Assembly (NCBI GenBank): GCA_934120715.1
Contig: CAKOUW010000001.1
Span: 124,001 to 188,000 of the forward strand
Source of the DNA: an uncultured Bacilli bacterium
GTDB taxonomy: Bacteria; Bacillota_I; Bacilli_A; RF39; UBA660
Length of the DNA: 64,000 nt
Direction: 5' to 3'
Below the pieces are notes generated by a model. That model was not told the DNA's origin. It did not search any database and was given only the letters and a program-made list of their open reading frames with translations. Made by a program: the position numbers and the translations under genes. Shown one piece after another: positions 1 through 9,299 of this stretch. Within the stretch, counting starts at the first letter, position 1. Every line of letters starts with the position of its first letter.

Positions 1-519
1 AAAGGTTACTTTGGCAGTAAACATAGATTATATAAAACTGCAAAAGAACAATTAATGCATTCTGGACAATATGCATTCAGAGACAGAAAACAAAAGAAGA
101 GGGATTTCAGAAAGTTATGGATAACAAGAATTAATGCAGCTTGTCGTCAAAATGATATTAGTTATTCTAGATTTATAGAAGGACTTACAAAAGCTGGAGT
201 TGAAGTTAACCGTAAGATGTTATCAGAGATTGCAATTAATGACCCTAAGATGTTTAGTGAGTTCGTTAAAATGGCAAGAGATGGTAAAGCTAGTAAAGTT
301 ACAGTATCTAGTGAAGTAGTTGGACATGAGGTAACTATTAGTAATAAAGGTAGTGAAAAGAAGACTGCTACAAAGGCTGTAAAGAAAGAAGAAAAAAAGG
401 AAGAAGCAGTTGATTATTCTAAGATGACAGTTAGTGAATTAAAAGAAATTGCTGCATCTAAAAAGATAAGTGTTACTGGTTTAAAGAAAGCTGAAATAAT
501 TGAAGCTTTAAATAAATAA
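1..519 (+). CDS. rplT: 50S ribosomal protein L20, 5' end outside window, with SAP-like tail
   Basis: L20 binds 23S rRNA early in assembly of the large subunit. The frame is open from base 1, so the start lies outside the window. The visible part carries typical L20 sequence ([20 protein letters not shown], then [12 protein letters not shown] and the NRKMLSEIA block). A normal L20 ends soon after that. Here it continues through a Lys/Glu-rich linker into about 35 residues ([20 protein letters not shown] and on) that look like a SAP/Rho-N-type helix-extended loop-helix. The same tail occurs on S2, the next gene. Family assignment is secure; the role of the tail is unknown. Confidence 0.95.
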   Translation, partial: KGYFGSKHRLYKTAKEQLMHSGQYAFRDRKQKKRDFRKLWITRINAACRQNDISYSRFIEGLTKAGVEVNRKMLSEIAINDPKMFSEFVKMARDGKASKVTVSSEVVGHEVTISNKGSEKKTATKAVKKEEKKEEAVDYSKMTVSELKEIAASKKISVTGLKKAEIIEALNK

Positions 520-604
520 ACATATTAGTGGATTTATTTGTCTAGTGCCAATTTGGTGATGAGTAATTAGAAACTAATAGAAGATAAAACGAAGGAGAAA
601 AAAT

Positions 605-1549
605 ATGACTATTGTATCAATGAATTATTTATTAGAAGCTGGTGTTCATTTTGGACATCAAAAGAGAAGATGGAATCCAAAAATGAAGGAGTACATCTAT
701 ACAACAAGAGATGATATTTATATTATCGATTTACAAAAAACAGTTAAGAAATTAGAAGAAGCATATGAAGCTATGAAGAAAATAGCTGAAGATGGTGGAA
801 AAGTTCTATTTGTAGGAACTAAGAAACAAGCTCAAGAAGCCGCTGAAGAGTCAGCTGTTAGAACAAATAACTATTTTGTTAATGAAAGATGGCTTGGAGG
901 AACTTTAACAAACTTTAGAACTATCCGTTCAAGAATTAAGAGAATGGAAGATATTGAAAAAATGGAACAAGATGGTACATTTGATATGCTTCCTAAAAAA
1001 GAAGTAATTCAAATTAGAAAAGAATATGACAAACTTAACAAGAATTTACGTGGTATTAGAGAAATGAAAAAAATGCCTCAAGCATTAGTAATTGTTGATC
1101 CTCGTAAAGAAGAAATTGCTATTAAGGAAGCTCATATTTTAGGAATCCCAGTATTTGGTATCGTTGATACTAACTGCGATCCAGATGTTGTTGATTATGT
1201 TATTCCTGGTAATGATGATGCTGTACGTTCAGTTAAATTAATTATTGGTGCTTTAACTAATGCTATTGCTGAGGTTAATGGTAATGAAGTAATTGACTAT
1301 ATTAGTGATGAAGATAAGGCTAAAGTAGAAAAGAAAGCAAGTAAGACTAAAGAAAATAGCGATAAAGTTGAAGCTAGTGAAGAAAAAGAAGCTAATGTTG
1401 AAGTAAAAGAAGAAGTAGCGCCAGTTAAAGAAGAAGCTGTTGATTATTCTAAGATGACAGTTAATGAATTAAAGGAAGTTGCTGCTAGTAAAAATATTAG
1501 TGTTACAGGACTTAAAAAGGCTGAAATAATTGAAGCTTTAAATAAATAG
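605..1549 (+). CDS. rpsB: 30S ribosomal protein S2 with SAP-like C-terminal tail
   Basis: S2 is a late-assembling small-subunit protein. The family signature is clear: [20 protein letters not shown] near the N-terminus, [14 protein letters not shown], then [15 protein letters not shown] and the [20 protein letters not shown] block. The S2 fold ends near residue 235. The remaining 80 residues are a charged linker followed by a SAP-like tail nearly identical to the end of L20. The start is ATG 605 behind GAAGGAG. It is followed by tsf, the usual order; the 85-base gap after rplT shows a small ATTAG/CTAAT hairpin but no clear promoter. Confidence 0.97.
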   Translation: MTIVSMNYLLEAGVHFGHQKRRWNPKMKEYIYTTRDDIYIIDLQKTVKKLEEAYEAMKKIAEDGGKVLFVGTKKQAQEAAEESAVRTNNYFVNERWLGGTLTNFRTIRSRIKRMEDIEKMEQDGTFDMLPKKEVIQIRKEYDKLNKNLRGIREMKKMPQALVIVDPRKEEIAIKEAHILGIPVFGIVDTNCDPDVVDYVIPGNDDAVRSVKLIIGALTNAIAEVNGNEVIDYISDEDKAKVEKKASKTKENSDKVEASEEKEANVEVKEEVAPVKEEAVDYSKMTVNELKEVAASKNISVTGLKKAEIIEALNK

Positions 1550-1558
1550 TTTGATTTT

Positions 1559-1588
1559 AAGGGACGGTGGATGGATTTATCGTTCCTT
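1559..1588 (+). terminator. Hairpin between rpsB and tsf, possible attenuator
   Basis: AAGGGACG at 1559-1566 pairs with CGTTCCTT at 1581-1588 (eight pairs, one G-T wobble). The T run after it is poor, so it may only lower readthrough into tsf. A TATAAT at 1606-1611 just downstream may restart transcription. Confidence 0.4.
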
Positions 1589-1636
1589 TCATATTAATAT
1601 TGTAGTATAATTAATTTATGATTGAAGGAGGATATT

Positions 1637-2512
1637 ATGATTAAAGCAAGTGATGTAAAGGATTTAAGAGAAAAAACAGGAGCTGGAATGCTTGATTGTA
1701 AAAAGGCACTTGAGGCTTGTGATGGAGATATGGAAAAGGCTGTTGATTGGCTACGTGAAAAGGGTATAGCAAAAGCTGCTAAAAAGGAAAGTAGAATTGC
1801 AGCAGAAGGTTTATGCCAAATTAAAGTTGATGGTAATAAGGCTGTAATTTTGGAAGTTAATTCAGAAACAGACTTTGTTGCGAAAAATGAAGAATTTACT
1901 AACTTTGTTGATTATTTAGCTGATATGATTTTAAAGAATGAGGCTAATACAGTTGAGGAAGTATTAAATATTAAAGATGGAACTGAGACTATTTCAGATA
2001 AGTTAGTAGCTTTGGTTGCTAAAATTGGTGAGAAGATTAGTTTTAGACGTTTTGCAGTTATTTCTAAAAATGATAATGAAGTATTTGGTAGTTATAAGCA
2101 TATGGGTGGAAAGATTGGCGTTGTAGTTGTTCTTGAAGGTAACAATGAGGAAGTTGCTAGAGATGTTGCTATGCAGGCTGCAGCAATGAATCCTACTGCT
2201 TTAAATAGAGAAGGAGTACCAAGTGATATCGTTGAGAGAGAATCTCATGTTATTAAAGAGCAAGTTATGGCTGAAGGTAGACCTGAAGCTATTGCTGAGA
2301 AGATGGTTGCTGGAAAACTTAATAAATTCTATAAAGAAATTTGTTTAGAGGAACAAGCATTTATTAAAGATTCTGGTCTTTCTGTTAAGGACTATGTTGA
2401 AAATAATGGATGTAAGATTGTTTCAATGGTTAGATATGCAGTTGGTGAAGGAATTGAAAAAAGAGTTGAAAACTTTGCTGATGAAGTAATGAGCCAAATT
2501 GAAAATGCTTAA
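1637..2512 (+). CDS. tsf: Elongation factor Ts
   Basis: EF-Ts is the nucleotide exchange factor that recycles EF-Tu-GDP. The N-terminal UBA-like domain (VKDLREKTGAGMLDCKKALE) and the core motif EVNSETDFVAKNEEF are diagnostic. At about 290 residues it is of usual size. I use ATG 1637 because GGAGG at 1627-1631 sits at the right distance; the upstream TTG at 1622 overlaps the ribosome binding site. In many bacteria pyrH lies between tsf and frr; here a lipoprotein gene and a prenyl synthase gene take that place. Confidence 0.97.
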   Translation: MIKASDVKDLREKTGAGMLDCKKALEACDGDMEKAVDWLREKGIAKAAKKESRIAAEGLCQIKVDGNKAVILEVNSETDFVAKNEEFTNFVDYLADMILKNEANTVEEVLNIKDGTETISDKLVALVAKIGEKISFRRFAVISKNDNEVFGSYKHMGGKIGVVVVLEGNNEEVARDVAMQAAAMNPTALNREGVPSDIVERESHVIKEQVMAEGRPEAIAEKMVAGKLNKFYKEICLEEQAFIKDSGLSVKDYVENNGCKIVSMVRYAVGEGIEKRVENFADEVMSQIENA

Positions 2513-2526
2513 TTGTTGAGGTAATT

Positions 2527-3078
2527 ATGAAGAAGTTAGTATCTTTATTTATTGTTGTTATTATATTGATGACGGGTTGCTCTATTAAGAAGGAATCGGA
2601 TGTAACAGATGCTGAAAAATTTGCAGCAGAGTATTCTGTTGATGAAAGAAATCCTTTTAAATATGCTTCTATTGATGAGGTTTTAGACATACTTGATAAT
2701 GGAAGTGGTATAATTTTCTTTGCTAATTCTGATAATGAATTATGTGTTGAAACAGCCAAGATTTTATTAGAGGCTTTAGATAATAAAAATATTGAAGATG
2801 TTTATTATTATAATCCTCAGGTTATAAGAGATAATAATACAGATGATTATAATAAATTGATAAATATTATAGAAGATTATTTACCATTAAATGATAATTT
2901 AGAACCATATTTACTTTTGCCGGATGTTTATTTTGTAAAGAGTGGTAAAATAATTGGTCATAATAATGATGTAGCAGTAATTAAAGGTACAATTGATGAT
3001 ATATTAACATCAAAAAGAAGGAAACAATTAAAAAATAAGTATTTGGAATTAATTAATTCTTATAATAATGTAGAATGA
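2527..3078 (+). CDS. Thioredoxin-fold-like lipoprotein without a CXXC site
   Basis: An N-terminal hydrophobic segment ends in the lipobox LMTGC, so it is predicted to be lipid-anchored at Cys18 on the outer face of the membrane. The following sequence (GIIFFANSDNELCVETAKIL, then LPDVYFVKSGKIIGH) has the strand-helix pattern of thioredoxin-like proteins. The usual CXXC is absent: only one cysteine is present in the matching position (SDNELC). A redox role is therefore doubtful, and a binding or scaffold role is more likely. It follows tsf by 14 bases and ends in an intrinsic terminator that overlaps its stop codon. The function is not known. Confidence 0.7.
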   Translation: MKKLVSLFIVVIILMTGCSIKKESDVTDAEKFAAEYSVDERNPFKYASIDEVLDILDNGSGIIFFANSDNELCVETAKILLEALDNKNIEDVYYYNPQVIRDNNTDDYNKLINIIEDYLPLNDNLEPYLLLPDVYFVKSGKIIGHNNDVAVIKGTIDDILTSKRRKQLKNKYLELINSYNNVE

Positions 3079-3101
3079 CTTGCTAGTCATTCTTTCTTTT
3101 T
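3072..3101 (+). terminator. Intrinsic terminator after the lipoprotein gene
   Basis: A perfect nine-base stem, AGAATGACT (3072-3080) with AGTCATTCT (3085-3093), has loop TGCT and is followed by a T-rich run. The left arm overlaps the stop codon. A TATAAT at 3104-3109 directly downstream probably starts the next transcript. Confidence 0.85.
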
Positions 3102-3125
3102 GATATAATCTTGTTAGGTGATTAG

Positions 3126-4343
3126 ATGTATTTTATAAAAAAAGATATTAATGATGTATCAAAAGTTGATAATATTGAAGAATGGGATATTTTAATAGAT
3201 GATAGAGGACAAATAAGTAAATTATTTTCTATCAAAGATAACAATTATATTGTAGCTTGTAATGACTTAGCTTTAAGTAATGATATATATTATTTATTAG
3301 AGTTTTTAAATTATTTTAAGTCATATCGAAATATACTAATAAAGAGTATGAATGAATACAATAAATCTATTGAGACTGAGGATAATCAGTATGTTAGAGA
3401 ATTAGTTGATTATTTTAAAGATTTAAATAGTGATGGGAAATTTATTAGAGGTTTTTTGATATTACTTGGCTATAAATTGATGAATAATAGTGATATTTTA
3501 AAGGCTATTCCTTTAGCTCTTGCTTTTGAAGTGTTTCAAACTTCTGTTTTAATACATGATGATATTATAGATAGAGCTTCTGTTAGAAGAGGAAAGAAGA
3601 CTATACCAACTAGGTATATGGATAAATATAAAGACGCTTCCCATTTGGGTGATAGTCTTGCTATATGTATGGGGGATTTGGGATTTTATAAATCTTATGA
3701 ATTAATGATAAATAATTATTGTGATAATAAAAGATTATTAAAGTACTATAATAATGTTATTATTAATACTATTCAGGGAGAAATAATTGATGTTATTTTA
3801 CCACATTTACAGATGACAGGAAGTTATGATAAAAAGAATTTAGAGGATAGTGTATATGATATTTATAGACTAAAAACGGCTTGGTATTCAATAATAGGAC
3901 CTGTTTGTATGGGAATGCTTTTGGGTAATGCTAGTGATGAATATATTTCTATGATGGAGGATTTTGCTTATAATCTGGGAATTGCTTTTCAAATTAAAGA
4001 TGATATTTTAGGTATATTTAGTGATAAAGTAAAAAAGGAAAAAAATTCTTCAGATATAAGTGAATTTAAACAAACTATTTTATATTCATACATATATGAA
4101 AATAGTCCTTTTTACTTAGAACAATTGCATAAATATTATGGAAAGGATAATTTAAGTGATGAAGATCTTGAAGCAAGTAAAAAGATATTTGTTGATAGTG
4201 GAGCACTTGATTATGCTAATAAAATAGTTAATAATTTATTTAGAGAAGCTAATAATAAACTTGATAAAATTAATTTTATTTCTGAGTGTGATAGAGATAT
4301 TTTAAGAGGATTTATAGTTTATTTGGAAAATAGGGATCATTAA
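3126..4343 (+). CDS. Polyprenyl diphosphate synthase family protein
   Basis: This trans-prenyltransferase should extend allylic diphosphates with isopentenyl diphosphate. The first aspartate-rich motif is HDDIIDRASVRRGKKTIPTR and the second is FQIKDDILGIF; the GD and K/T region (GEIIDVILP, YRLKTAWYSI) are also present. At 405 residues it is longer than the usual 300-330, owing to about 60 extra N-terminal residues. Small residues just before the first motif (QTSVLIHDD) suggest a longer-chain product, but that is inference. It has its own promoter region after the preceding terminator. The exact product cannot be read from the sequence. Confidence 0.85.
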   Translation: MYFIKKDINDVSKVDNIEEWDILIDDRGQISKLFSIKDNNYIVACNDLALSNDIYYLLEFLNYFKSYRNILIKSMNEYNKSIETEDNQYVRELVDYFKDLNSDGKFIRGFLILLGYKLMNNSDILKAIPLALAFEVFQTSVLIHDDIIDRASVRRGKKTIPTRYMDKYKDASHLGDSLAICMGDLGFYKSYELMINNYCDNKRLLKYYNNVIINTIQGEIIDVILPHLQMTGSYDKKNLEDSVYDIYRLKTAWYSIIGPVCMGMLLGNASDEYISMMEDFAYNLGIAFQIKDDILGIFSDKVKKEKNSSDISEFKQTILYSYIYENSPFYLEQLHKYYGKDNLSDEDLEASKKIFVDSGALDYANKIVNNLFREANNKLDKINFISECDRDILRGFIVYLENRDH

Positions 4344-4407
4344 AAGATTATGTTTCTTTTTCAACTATTTTAATATATAATATAATTAATAAGGAGAGAT
4401 GTTTTTA

Positions 4408-4956
4408 ATGGATAGTGACATGATTATGTTAGATTTAAATGAAAAGATGGATAAGGCAATTGAAAATTTAGAAAAGAGATTTACAACAGTTAGAGCTGGT
4501 AGAGCTAATCCTTCTAGTTTGGATGGTGTTATGGTTGAATACTATGGTAGTATGACACCTTTAAAGCAGTTAGCTACAATATCGGTACCTGAAGCTAGAC
4601 AACTTTTAATTAAGCCTTTTGATAGAGGAGCATTATCTGCTATCGAAAAAGGAATTTTGGCTGCCAATTTGGGATATAATCCTGGTAATGATGGTGAAAC
4701 TATTAGAATTATTATTCCAGAACTTACAGAGGAAAGAAGAAAGGAATTAGTAAAACAAGTAAAGGCTTTAGCAGAAGAGGCAAAGATTGTTGTTAGAAAT
4801 ATTAGACATGATGCTTTAGAAGATGTAAAAAAGCAAGAATTTAGTGAAGATGAAGAAAAGGGACTAGAAAAGGAAATTCAAGATACTGTTAATGAATATA
4901 ACAAAAAAATAGATAATAAACTAAAAGAAAAAGAACAAGAATTGCTTACTGTATAG
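4408..4956 (+). CDS. frr: Ribosome recycling factor
   Basis: RRF splits post-termination ribosomes together with EF-G. The family motifs are TTVRAGRANPSSLDGVMVEY, QLLIKPFDRGALSAIEKGI and the C-terminal helix VVRNIRHDALEDVKKQE. Two starts are possible. ATG 4399 lies only two bases from AAGGAGAG, which is too close, so ATG 4408 is preferred. The length, about 182 residues, fits the family. It ends in a terminator and faces sspI on the other strand. Confidence 0.96.
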   Translation: MDSDMIMLDLNEKMDKAIENLEKRFTTVRAGRANPSSLDGVMVEYYGSMTPLKQLATISVPEARQLLIKPFDRGALSAIEKGILAANLGYNPGNDGETIRIIIPELTEERRKELVKQVKALAEEAKIVVRNIRHDALEDVKKQEFSEDEEKGLEKEIQDTVNEYNKKIDNKLKEKEQELLTV

Positions 4957-4968
4957 TAGGCTTTTTTC
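4944..4968 (+). terminator. Intrinsic terminator of frr
   Basis: GCTTACT (4944-4950) pairs with AGTAGGC (4955-4961), seven pairs with one wobble, loop GTAT, followed by six T. The stem overlaps the end of frr. Confidence 0.7.
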
Positions 4969-4985
4969 TTGGATAAAAAAATTAG

Positions 4986-5210
4986 CTATTTGTTTTCATT
5001 AGCTAATCCTTTTTCTACACGTTTTTTTATAATTTCAATTAGTTCATTTTTTAATTCTTGTGATGCATTTTCCCAAACTATTTCAAAAAAGACACCGAGA
5101 CCTGGTAGTGTTACTTCATCTTGTGAAGCGATTGATTCATCAATAGCTTTAGTTAATGTTTCATAGTTATCTCCTTTAAAATTATTTATTATATGTTCTC
5201 TTATACTCAT
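4986..5210 (-). CDS. sspI: Small acid-soluble spore protein, SspI type
   Basis: SspI-type proteins accumulate in the forespore. The 74-residue protein carries the family core TLPGLGVFFEIVWENASQ followed by the ELKNELIEII helix, closely matching the Bacillus SspI pattern as I recall it. It is the only minus-strand gene in the first 40 kb and sits alone, as expected for a forespore gene. The ribosome binding site GGAGG lies at the right distance. A CATATATA element upstream resembles a SigG -10 box, but I could not find a -35 box at proper spacing. Together with sigK at the other end it points to a sporulating lineage. Confidence 0.88.
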   Translation of the reverse strand: MSIREHIINNFKGDNYETLTKAIDESIASQDEVTLPGLGVFFEIVWENASQELKNELIEIIKKRVEKGLANENK

Positions 5211-5326
5211 GATTATAAAATCCTCCTTTATATATATGGTGTGATTAAAGTTATATTTTTATACATATTTGGGATATATAAATAGTATTTTTATAAAAAA
5301 TATTGTAAAATATATTTGGTGGTATT

Positions 5327-5965
5327 ATGAAGCTTGATGTTGATGGTAAAAAGTATGATATTGTTATTGATAGGAAAACTGGTACTAGAAATACCTATAT
5401 TAGAGTTAAAAAGGATTTAGTAATATATGTTACTACTAATAGACTTACTAGTACTAGGACAATTGAGAAATTGTGTGATGATAATTATTTAAAAATTGTT
5501 AAAATGATTAAAGAACAAGAGTTAAAGAAAGAAAATAATGAAGGCTTTCGTTATTTAGGTAAGAAATATGATATAGTTTATGTTTCTTATACTGATATTT
5601 CTTTTGGTGAGAATAAAGTATTTTTGAATAAAAATTTAGATATAGATAAATGGTATAAAAAACAAGCGAAGAGTATGTTTTTAGAGCATTTAGATCTTAT
5701 GTATAATAAATTTAGTAAGAAAATTCCTTATCCTAGTTTAAAGGTGAGAAAAATGACTAGTAGGTGGGGTGTTTGTAATACAAGATTAAAGACAATTACT
5801 TTAAATTTGGAACTTATTAAAAGGGATTTAAAGTTTTTGGATTATGTTATTGTTCATGAATTATCACATTTAGTTCATGCTGATCATTCTAGAGCTTTTT
5901 GGAACTTAGTAGAACAAAATATGCCAGAATATAAGGAATTAATGAAGGAGATGAAGACTTTTTGA
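5327..5965 (+). CDS. YgjP/DUF45-family zinc metallopeptidase-like protein
   Basis: The C-terminal half has the zinc motif VIVHELSHLVHADHSRAFW, in which HExxH supplies two histidines and the following His-Ser-Arg-x-Phe-W segment is typical of the YgjP/DUF45 (M48-like) family. Upstream, the block MTSRWGVCNTRLKTITLNLE is also characteristic. The substrate is not known. The length of 212 residues is close to the family norm. Its stop overlaps the TTG start of the next gene, so the two are probably translated together. Confidence 0.88.
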   Translation: MKLDVDGKKYDIVIDRKTGTRNTYIRVKKDLVIYVTTNRLTSTRTIEKLCDDNYLKIVKMIKEQELKKENNEGFRYLGKKYDIVYVSYTDISFGENKVFLNKNLDIDKWYKKQAKSMFLEHLDLMYNKFSKKIPYPSLKVRKMTSRWGVCNTRLKTITLNLELIKRDLKFLDYVIVHELSHLVHADHSRAFWNLVEQNMPEYKELMKEMKTF

Positions 5966-6699
5966 TAGTTATTAGTAGTTTAGATAATGATAAGGTTAAA
6001 AAACTTAGAAAATTACAGATGAAAAAGTATAGAGATAGATATAATGAATATATAGTAGAAGGATTACATTTAGTATATGAGGCATATAAGATAGGTGTAC
6101 TAGATGAATTAATTTTATTAGAAGGGGAAAATTTACCTTTACCTGTTCCATATACTTATTATAGTAAAAATGTAATTAAAAAAATATCTGTGATGGATAC
6201 GCCTAGTACTGTTATGGGGCTTTGTCATAAGAGGGAAAAAGATGAAATTGTAGGTAATAGAATTCTTATTTTGGATGATATTCAAGATCCTGGTAATTTA
6301 GGTACTATAATTAGGAGTGCAGTGGCTTTTAATATAGATACAATTGTTTTATCTAATAATACAGTTGATTTATATAATTCTAAGGTTTTAAGGGCTACTC
6401 AGGGAATGTTTTTTCATACTAATGTCATTATTAGAAATGTATTTGAAATAGTAGCACTTCTTCGTAATATAAATATTCCTATATATGGTACTGATGTTAA
6501 TGGCGGGGTTGATGCTAGAAGTTTGACTGATGATGATAAGAAAAGATTTGCTTTAATTATTGGTAATGAGGGCAACGGTGTAAAAAAAGAATTAAATGAT
6601 TTATGTGATAAAAAGCTTTATATAAAGATGAGAAAAGATGTAGAAAGCTTGAATGTTGCGATTGCTGGCAGTATTCTTCTTTATGAATTGGGGATATAA
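5962..6699 (+). CDS. TrmH/SpoU-family RNA 2'-O-ribose methyltransferase
   Basis: SPOUT-class enzymes methylate ribose 2'-OH in rRNA or tRNA using S-adenosylmethionine. The N-terminal substrate-binding part (RDRYNEYIVEGLHLVYEA) is followed by the three knot motifs: DDIQDPGNLGTIIRSAVAF, ALIIGNEGNGVKKEL and ESLNVAIAGSILLYEL. The start is TTG 5962, overlapping the previous stop, with GGAG 12 bases upstream. The target nucleotide cannot be told from sequence. Two bases separate it from rimM. Confidence 0.9.
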   Translation: MIVISSLDNDKVKKLRKLQMKKYRDRYNEYIVEGLHLVYEAYKIGVLDELILLEGENLPLPVPYTYYSKNVIKKISVMDTPSTVMGLCHKREKDEIVGNRILILDDIQDPGNLGTIIRSAVAFNIDTIVLSNNTVDLYNSKVLRATQGMFFHTNVIIRNVFEIVALLRNINIPIYGTDVNGGVDARSLTDDDKKRFALIIGNEGNGVKKELNDLCDKKLYIKMRKDVESLNVAIAGSILLYELGI

Positions 6700-6701
6700 T
6701 T

Positions 6702-7184
6702 ATGGAAAAGGTATATATAGGCAAGATAGTTTCTACACATGGTATTAAGAGTGAAGTAAAAATACTTAGTGATTTTCAATTTAAAGATAAGGTTTTTAAG
6801 GTTGGAAATAGTTTGATTATTGATGATGAAAATTATACTATTAGGAGTTATAGAGTACATAAAGGATATGATATGGTTACTTTAAATAATTATGATAATA
6901 TAAATGATATCTTATTTTTATTAAAAAAGAAGGTTTATTTCGACAAAGATAATTTAAAGCTTAATAGTATGGAAGTTCTTGATTCAGATTTATTGTCATA
7001 TAAAGTGTTGACTGATGATGGTAAGTGTGGAATAATAAAGGAAATATTTTTTGGGGGAGTTAATAATAAAATTATTAGGGTTATGTTTGAAAAAGAGGTT
7101 TTGATACCATTTAATTCTCCTATGATATTAAAAATAGATAAAGAAAAAAAAGAAGTTATTGTTAAACTAATTGAAGGTATTTAG
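6702..7184 (+). CDS. rimM: 16S rRNA processing protein RimM
   Basis: RimM helps mature the 30S head. The N-terminal beta-barrel start is typical ([20 protein letters not shown]), and the PRC-barrel half shows [20 protein letters not shown] and [20 protein letters not shown]. At 160 residues it is of normal length. It is directly followed by trmD, the classic pairing; the trmD ribosome binding site begins at its stop codon. Confidence 0.93.
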   Translation: MEKVYIGKIVSTHGIKSEVKILSDFQFKDKVFKVGNSLIIDDENYTIRSYRVHKGYDMVTLNNYDNINDILFLLKKKVYFDKDNLKLNSMEVLDSDLLSYKVLTDDGKCGIIKEIFFGGVNNKIIRVMFEKEVLIPFNSPMILKIDKEKKEVIVKLIEGI

Positions 7185-7194
7185 AGGTGATAAT

Positions 7195-7875
7195 ATGACT
7201 ATTGATATTTTAACTTTATTTCCGGCAATGTTTAATGAAGTTTTTAATTCATCAATAATAAAAAGAGCAAGAAATTTAGAAAAAGTTACTATAAATATTC
7301 ATAATTTTAGGGACTTTTCTACTGATTTACATAATAAGGTTGATGATACACCTTATGGTGGAGGATGTGGAATGGTTCTTACATGTCAGCCTATATTTGA
7401 TTGCGTTGATAGTCTTAGAAAGGAAGATACTAAAGTTGTTTTACTAACACCTGATGGAATTCCCTATAGGCAAAAATTAGCTTATGAATTTTCTGGATAT
7501 AAACATTTGATTTTGATTTGTGGTCATTATGAAGGATTTGATGAAAGGATTAGAAGTATATGTGACTTTGAAGTTAGTATAGGTGATTTTGTTTTAACAG
7601 GAGGAGAACTTGCTAGTATGGTGCTTGTTGATTCTATTGTTAGATTATTACCAGGTGTAATTGAGGAAGAGTCTCATATGAATGACTCATTTAACAATAA
7701 TTTACTTGATTATCCAGTTTATACTAAACCAAGAGTTTTTAGAGGAATGGAAGTTCCAGAAGTATTATTATCAGGTGATCATAAAAGAATTGCTGAATAT
7801 AGAAGAAATGAAAGTTTAAAAAGGACACAAATACGTAGACCTGACTTATTAGAAAGTAGGGATAATAATGTATAG
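7195..7875 (+). CDS. trmD: tRNA (guanine-N1)-methyltransferase TrmD
   Basis: TrmD makes m1G37 in tRNAs and prevents frameshifting. Motifs include [37 protein letters not shown], the knot segment [14 protein letters not shown] and [19 protein letters not shown]. The real start is ATG 7195 behind GAGGTGA; an upstream TTG in frame lies inside rimM. The end overlaps the following gene by eight bases. Confidence 0.97.
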   Translation: MTIDILTLFPAMFNEVFNSSIIKRARNLEKVTINIHNFRDFSTDLHNKVDDTPYGGGCGMVLTCQPIFDCVDSLRKEDTKVVLLTPDGIPYRQKLAYEFSGYKHLILICGHYEGFDERIRSICDFEVSIGDFVLTGGELASMVLVDSIVRLLPGVIEEESHMNDSFNNNLLDYPVYTKPRVFRGMEVPEVLLSGDHKRIAEYRRNESLKRTQIRRPDLLESRDNNV

Positions 7876-8314
7876 TTTAAATAGATGCGATATGAATGGT
7901 TCATTTAAAAGTACTGATATTACTTTTGATGGAATTATGATGGGTTCTAAAAATAAAACTTTTAATATTAATGGTATGAAAGTAAAAGATATTTTGATTG
8001 TAGATAAGCTAATGGCTAATTCTTTTGCGATGTGTTTAGTTAGTAAAAAATATAATAAATTAATTGATAAGTTAATGCTTTTATTAACAAGTGATGATGA
8101 TACAGGTGAAAGTTTTAGAGAAGCTTTGAATATAATTGAAAAGTTTAGATTAGAAATTAAAATTAAATATCGAAAGTTTTTAGAAAAAAAGATTTTAAAA
8201 CAAATGGCTTTACAGCTTAAGAAGTTACAAAAAGAAGCAGAAAATAGATTTTTAGAGTTACAAAATTATTATTCTGAAAATATGGAAAATAGTAAGAGTG
8301 GTAAGAGCAGATAA
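7868..8314 (+). CDS. Unrecognised protein between trmD and rplS
   Basis: I do not recognise this 148-residue protein. It starts eight bases inside trmD, so it is probably translationally coupled to it. The N-terminal half is mixed ([20 protein letters not shown]); the C-terminal half is a highly charged, probably coiled-coil helix ([20 protein letters not shown]). There is no signal peptide or membrane segment. Its position inside an RNA-modification and ribosome operon suggests a translation-linked role, which is inference only. Confidence 0.7.
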   Translation: MYSLNRCDMNGSFKSTDITFDGIMMGSKNKTFNINGMKVKDILIVDKLMANSFAMCLVSKKYNKLIDKLMLLLTSDDDTGESFREALNIIEKFRLEIKIKYRKFLEKKILKQMALQLKKLQKEAENRFLELQNYYSENMENSKSGKSR

Positions 8315-8337
8315 ATTTAATAAAAAGATTGATTTTT

Positions 8338-8403
8338 GACTCAATTTATGATATATTTAGTTTTGTCTTGAGTGATCCGCTGTTCAATGGATTATGATCA
8401 TTT
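8338..8403 (+). promoter_or_regulatory. Probable L19 leader RNA upstream of rplS
   Basis: Two hairpins can be drawn between the previous stop and rplS: ACTCAA (8339-8344) with TTGAGT (8368-8373), and TGATC (8373-8377) with GATCA (8396-8400), the latter able to extend through ATCC/GGAT. Firmicutes commonly have an autoregulatory L19 leader here, and the layout fits. No covariance check was possible. Confidence 0.5.
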
Positions 8404-8430
8404 GTAATATATATAGAGAGGAGAACTTAT

Positions 8431-8775
8431 ATGAATATTATTGATAAGATTAATGAAAAGCAAATTAATCCTAATATTCCAGAATTCCGTGTTGGTGATA
8501 CTGTAAGAGTTGATGTTAAGATCATCGAAGGTAAGAGAGAACGTATTCAAGCATTTGAAGGTGTTGTTGTATCTCGTAAAGGTGGTTCAGTTTCTGAAAC
8601 ATTTACTGTACGTAAAGTATCAAGTGGCGTAGGAGTTAAGAGAATTTTCCCAATTCATTCACCAAAGATTGCAGGTATTGAAGTTATCCGTAGAGGTAAA
8701 GTTAGACGTGCAAAACTTAATTTCCTTGATGAACGTGTTGGTGGATATCGTATTAAAGAAAGAGGAGAAAAATAA
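8431..8775 (+). CDS. rplS: 50S ribosomal protein L19
   Basis: L19 lies at the subunit interface. Conserved blocks are [40 protein letters not shown] and [20 protein letters not shown]. The start is ATG 8431 with GAGGAG upstream. The gene ends in a strong terminator overlapping its stop codon. Codon use here (more CGT and ATC) differs slightly from neighbours, as expected for a highly expressed gene. Confidence 0.97.
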   Translation: MNIIDKINEKQINPNIPEFRVGDTVRVDVKIIEGKRERIQAFEGVVVSRKGGSVSETFTVRKVSSGVGVKRIFPIHSPKIAGIEVIRRGKVRRAKLNFLDERVGGYRIKERGEK

Positions 8776-8792
8776 GGCTTGCCTTATTTTTT
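8771..8792 (+). terminator. Intrinsic terminator of rplS
   Basis: AATAAGG (8771-8777) pairs with CCTTATT (8782-8788), loop CTTG, followed by a T run to 8792. The left arm overlaps the stop codon. Confidence 0.85.
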
Positions 8793-8807
8793 GTTATGTA
8801 GTGTGAT

Positions 8808-9299
8808 ATGAAGAAATTTTTAAGAGAATATGTTCCTTATATTGTAGTAATTATATTAGTTATAATCATTAAAATGTATGTGGTTACTCCAATAAGAGTA
8901 AATGGGCCTTCAATGAATGATACACTTCAAGATAAAGATATAATGATATTAAATGAAATTAGTTATAGATTTAAGCCTATAGAAAGATTTGATATTGTAG
9001 TTATTAGATATAAAGATGAATATATAATTAAAAGAGTAATAGGATTACCTGGAGAAGTTGTATCTTGTAAAGATAATAAAATTTATATAAATGGTAAAGT
9101 AATTGAAGAGAATTTTTCACATAAATATACTAATGATTTTACTGAGGTTTCAGTTGATGATAATTCATATTTTGTTTTAGGAGACAATCGTGTTAATTCG
9201 ACTGATAGTAGAATTATTGGTACTGTTTCTAAAAACGATATTAAAGGAAAAACATCTTTAACAATATTTCCATTTTCTAGATTTGGTAAGAAAAATTAA
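8808..9299 (+). CDS. lepB: Type I signal peptidase
   Basis: It removes signal peptides on the outer face of the membrane. There is one N-terminal membrane segment (YIVVIILVIIIKMYV), then box B with the catalytic serine (RVNGPSMNDTL), box D with the catalytic lysine (IIKRVIGLPGE) and box E (YFVLGDNRVNSTDSR). At 163 residues it is a minimal SipS-type enzyme. The rplS-lepB-rbgA order is common in Firmicutes; here about 17 kb of other genes separate lepB from rbgA. Confidence 0.93.
   Translation: MKKFLREYVPYIVVIILVIIIKMYVVTPIRVNGPSMNDTLQDKDIMILNEISYRFKPIERFDIVVIRYKDEYIIKRVIGLPGEVVSCKDNKIYINGKVIEENFSHKYTNDFTEVSVDDNSYFVLGDNRVNSTDSRIIGTVSKNDIKGKTSLTIFPFSRFGKKN

Noticed and set aside
5221..5270. SigG promoter upstream of sspI
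   Set aside because: A CATATATA -10-like box is there, but the only GHATR-type match lies 21 bases away instead of about 18.
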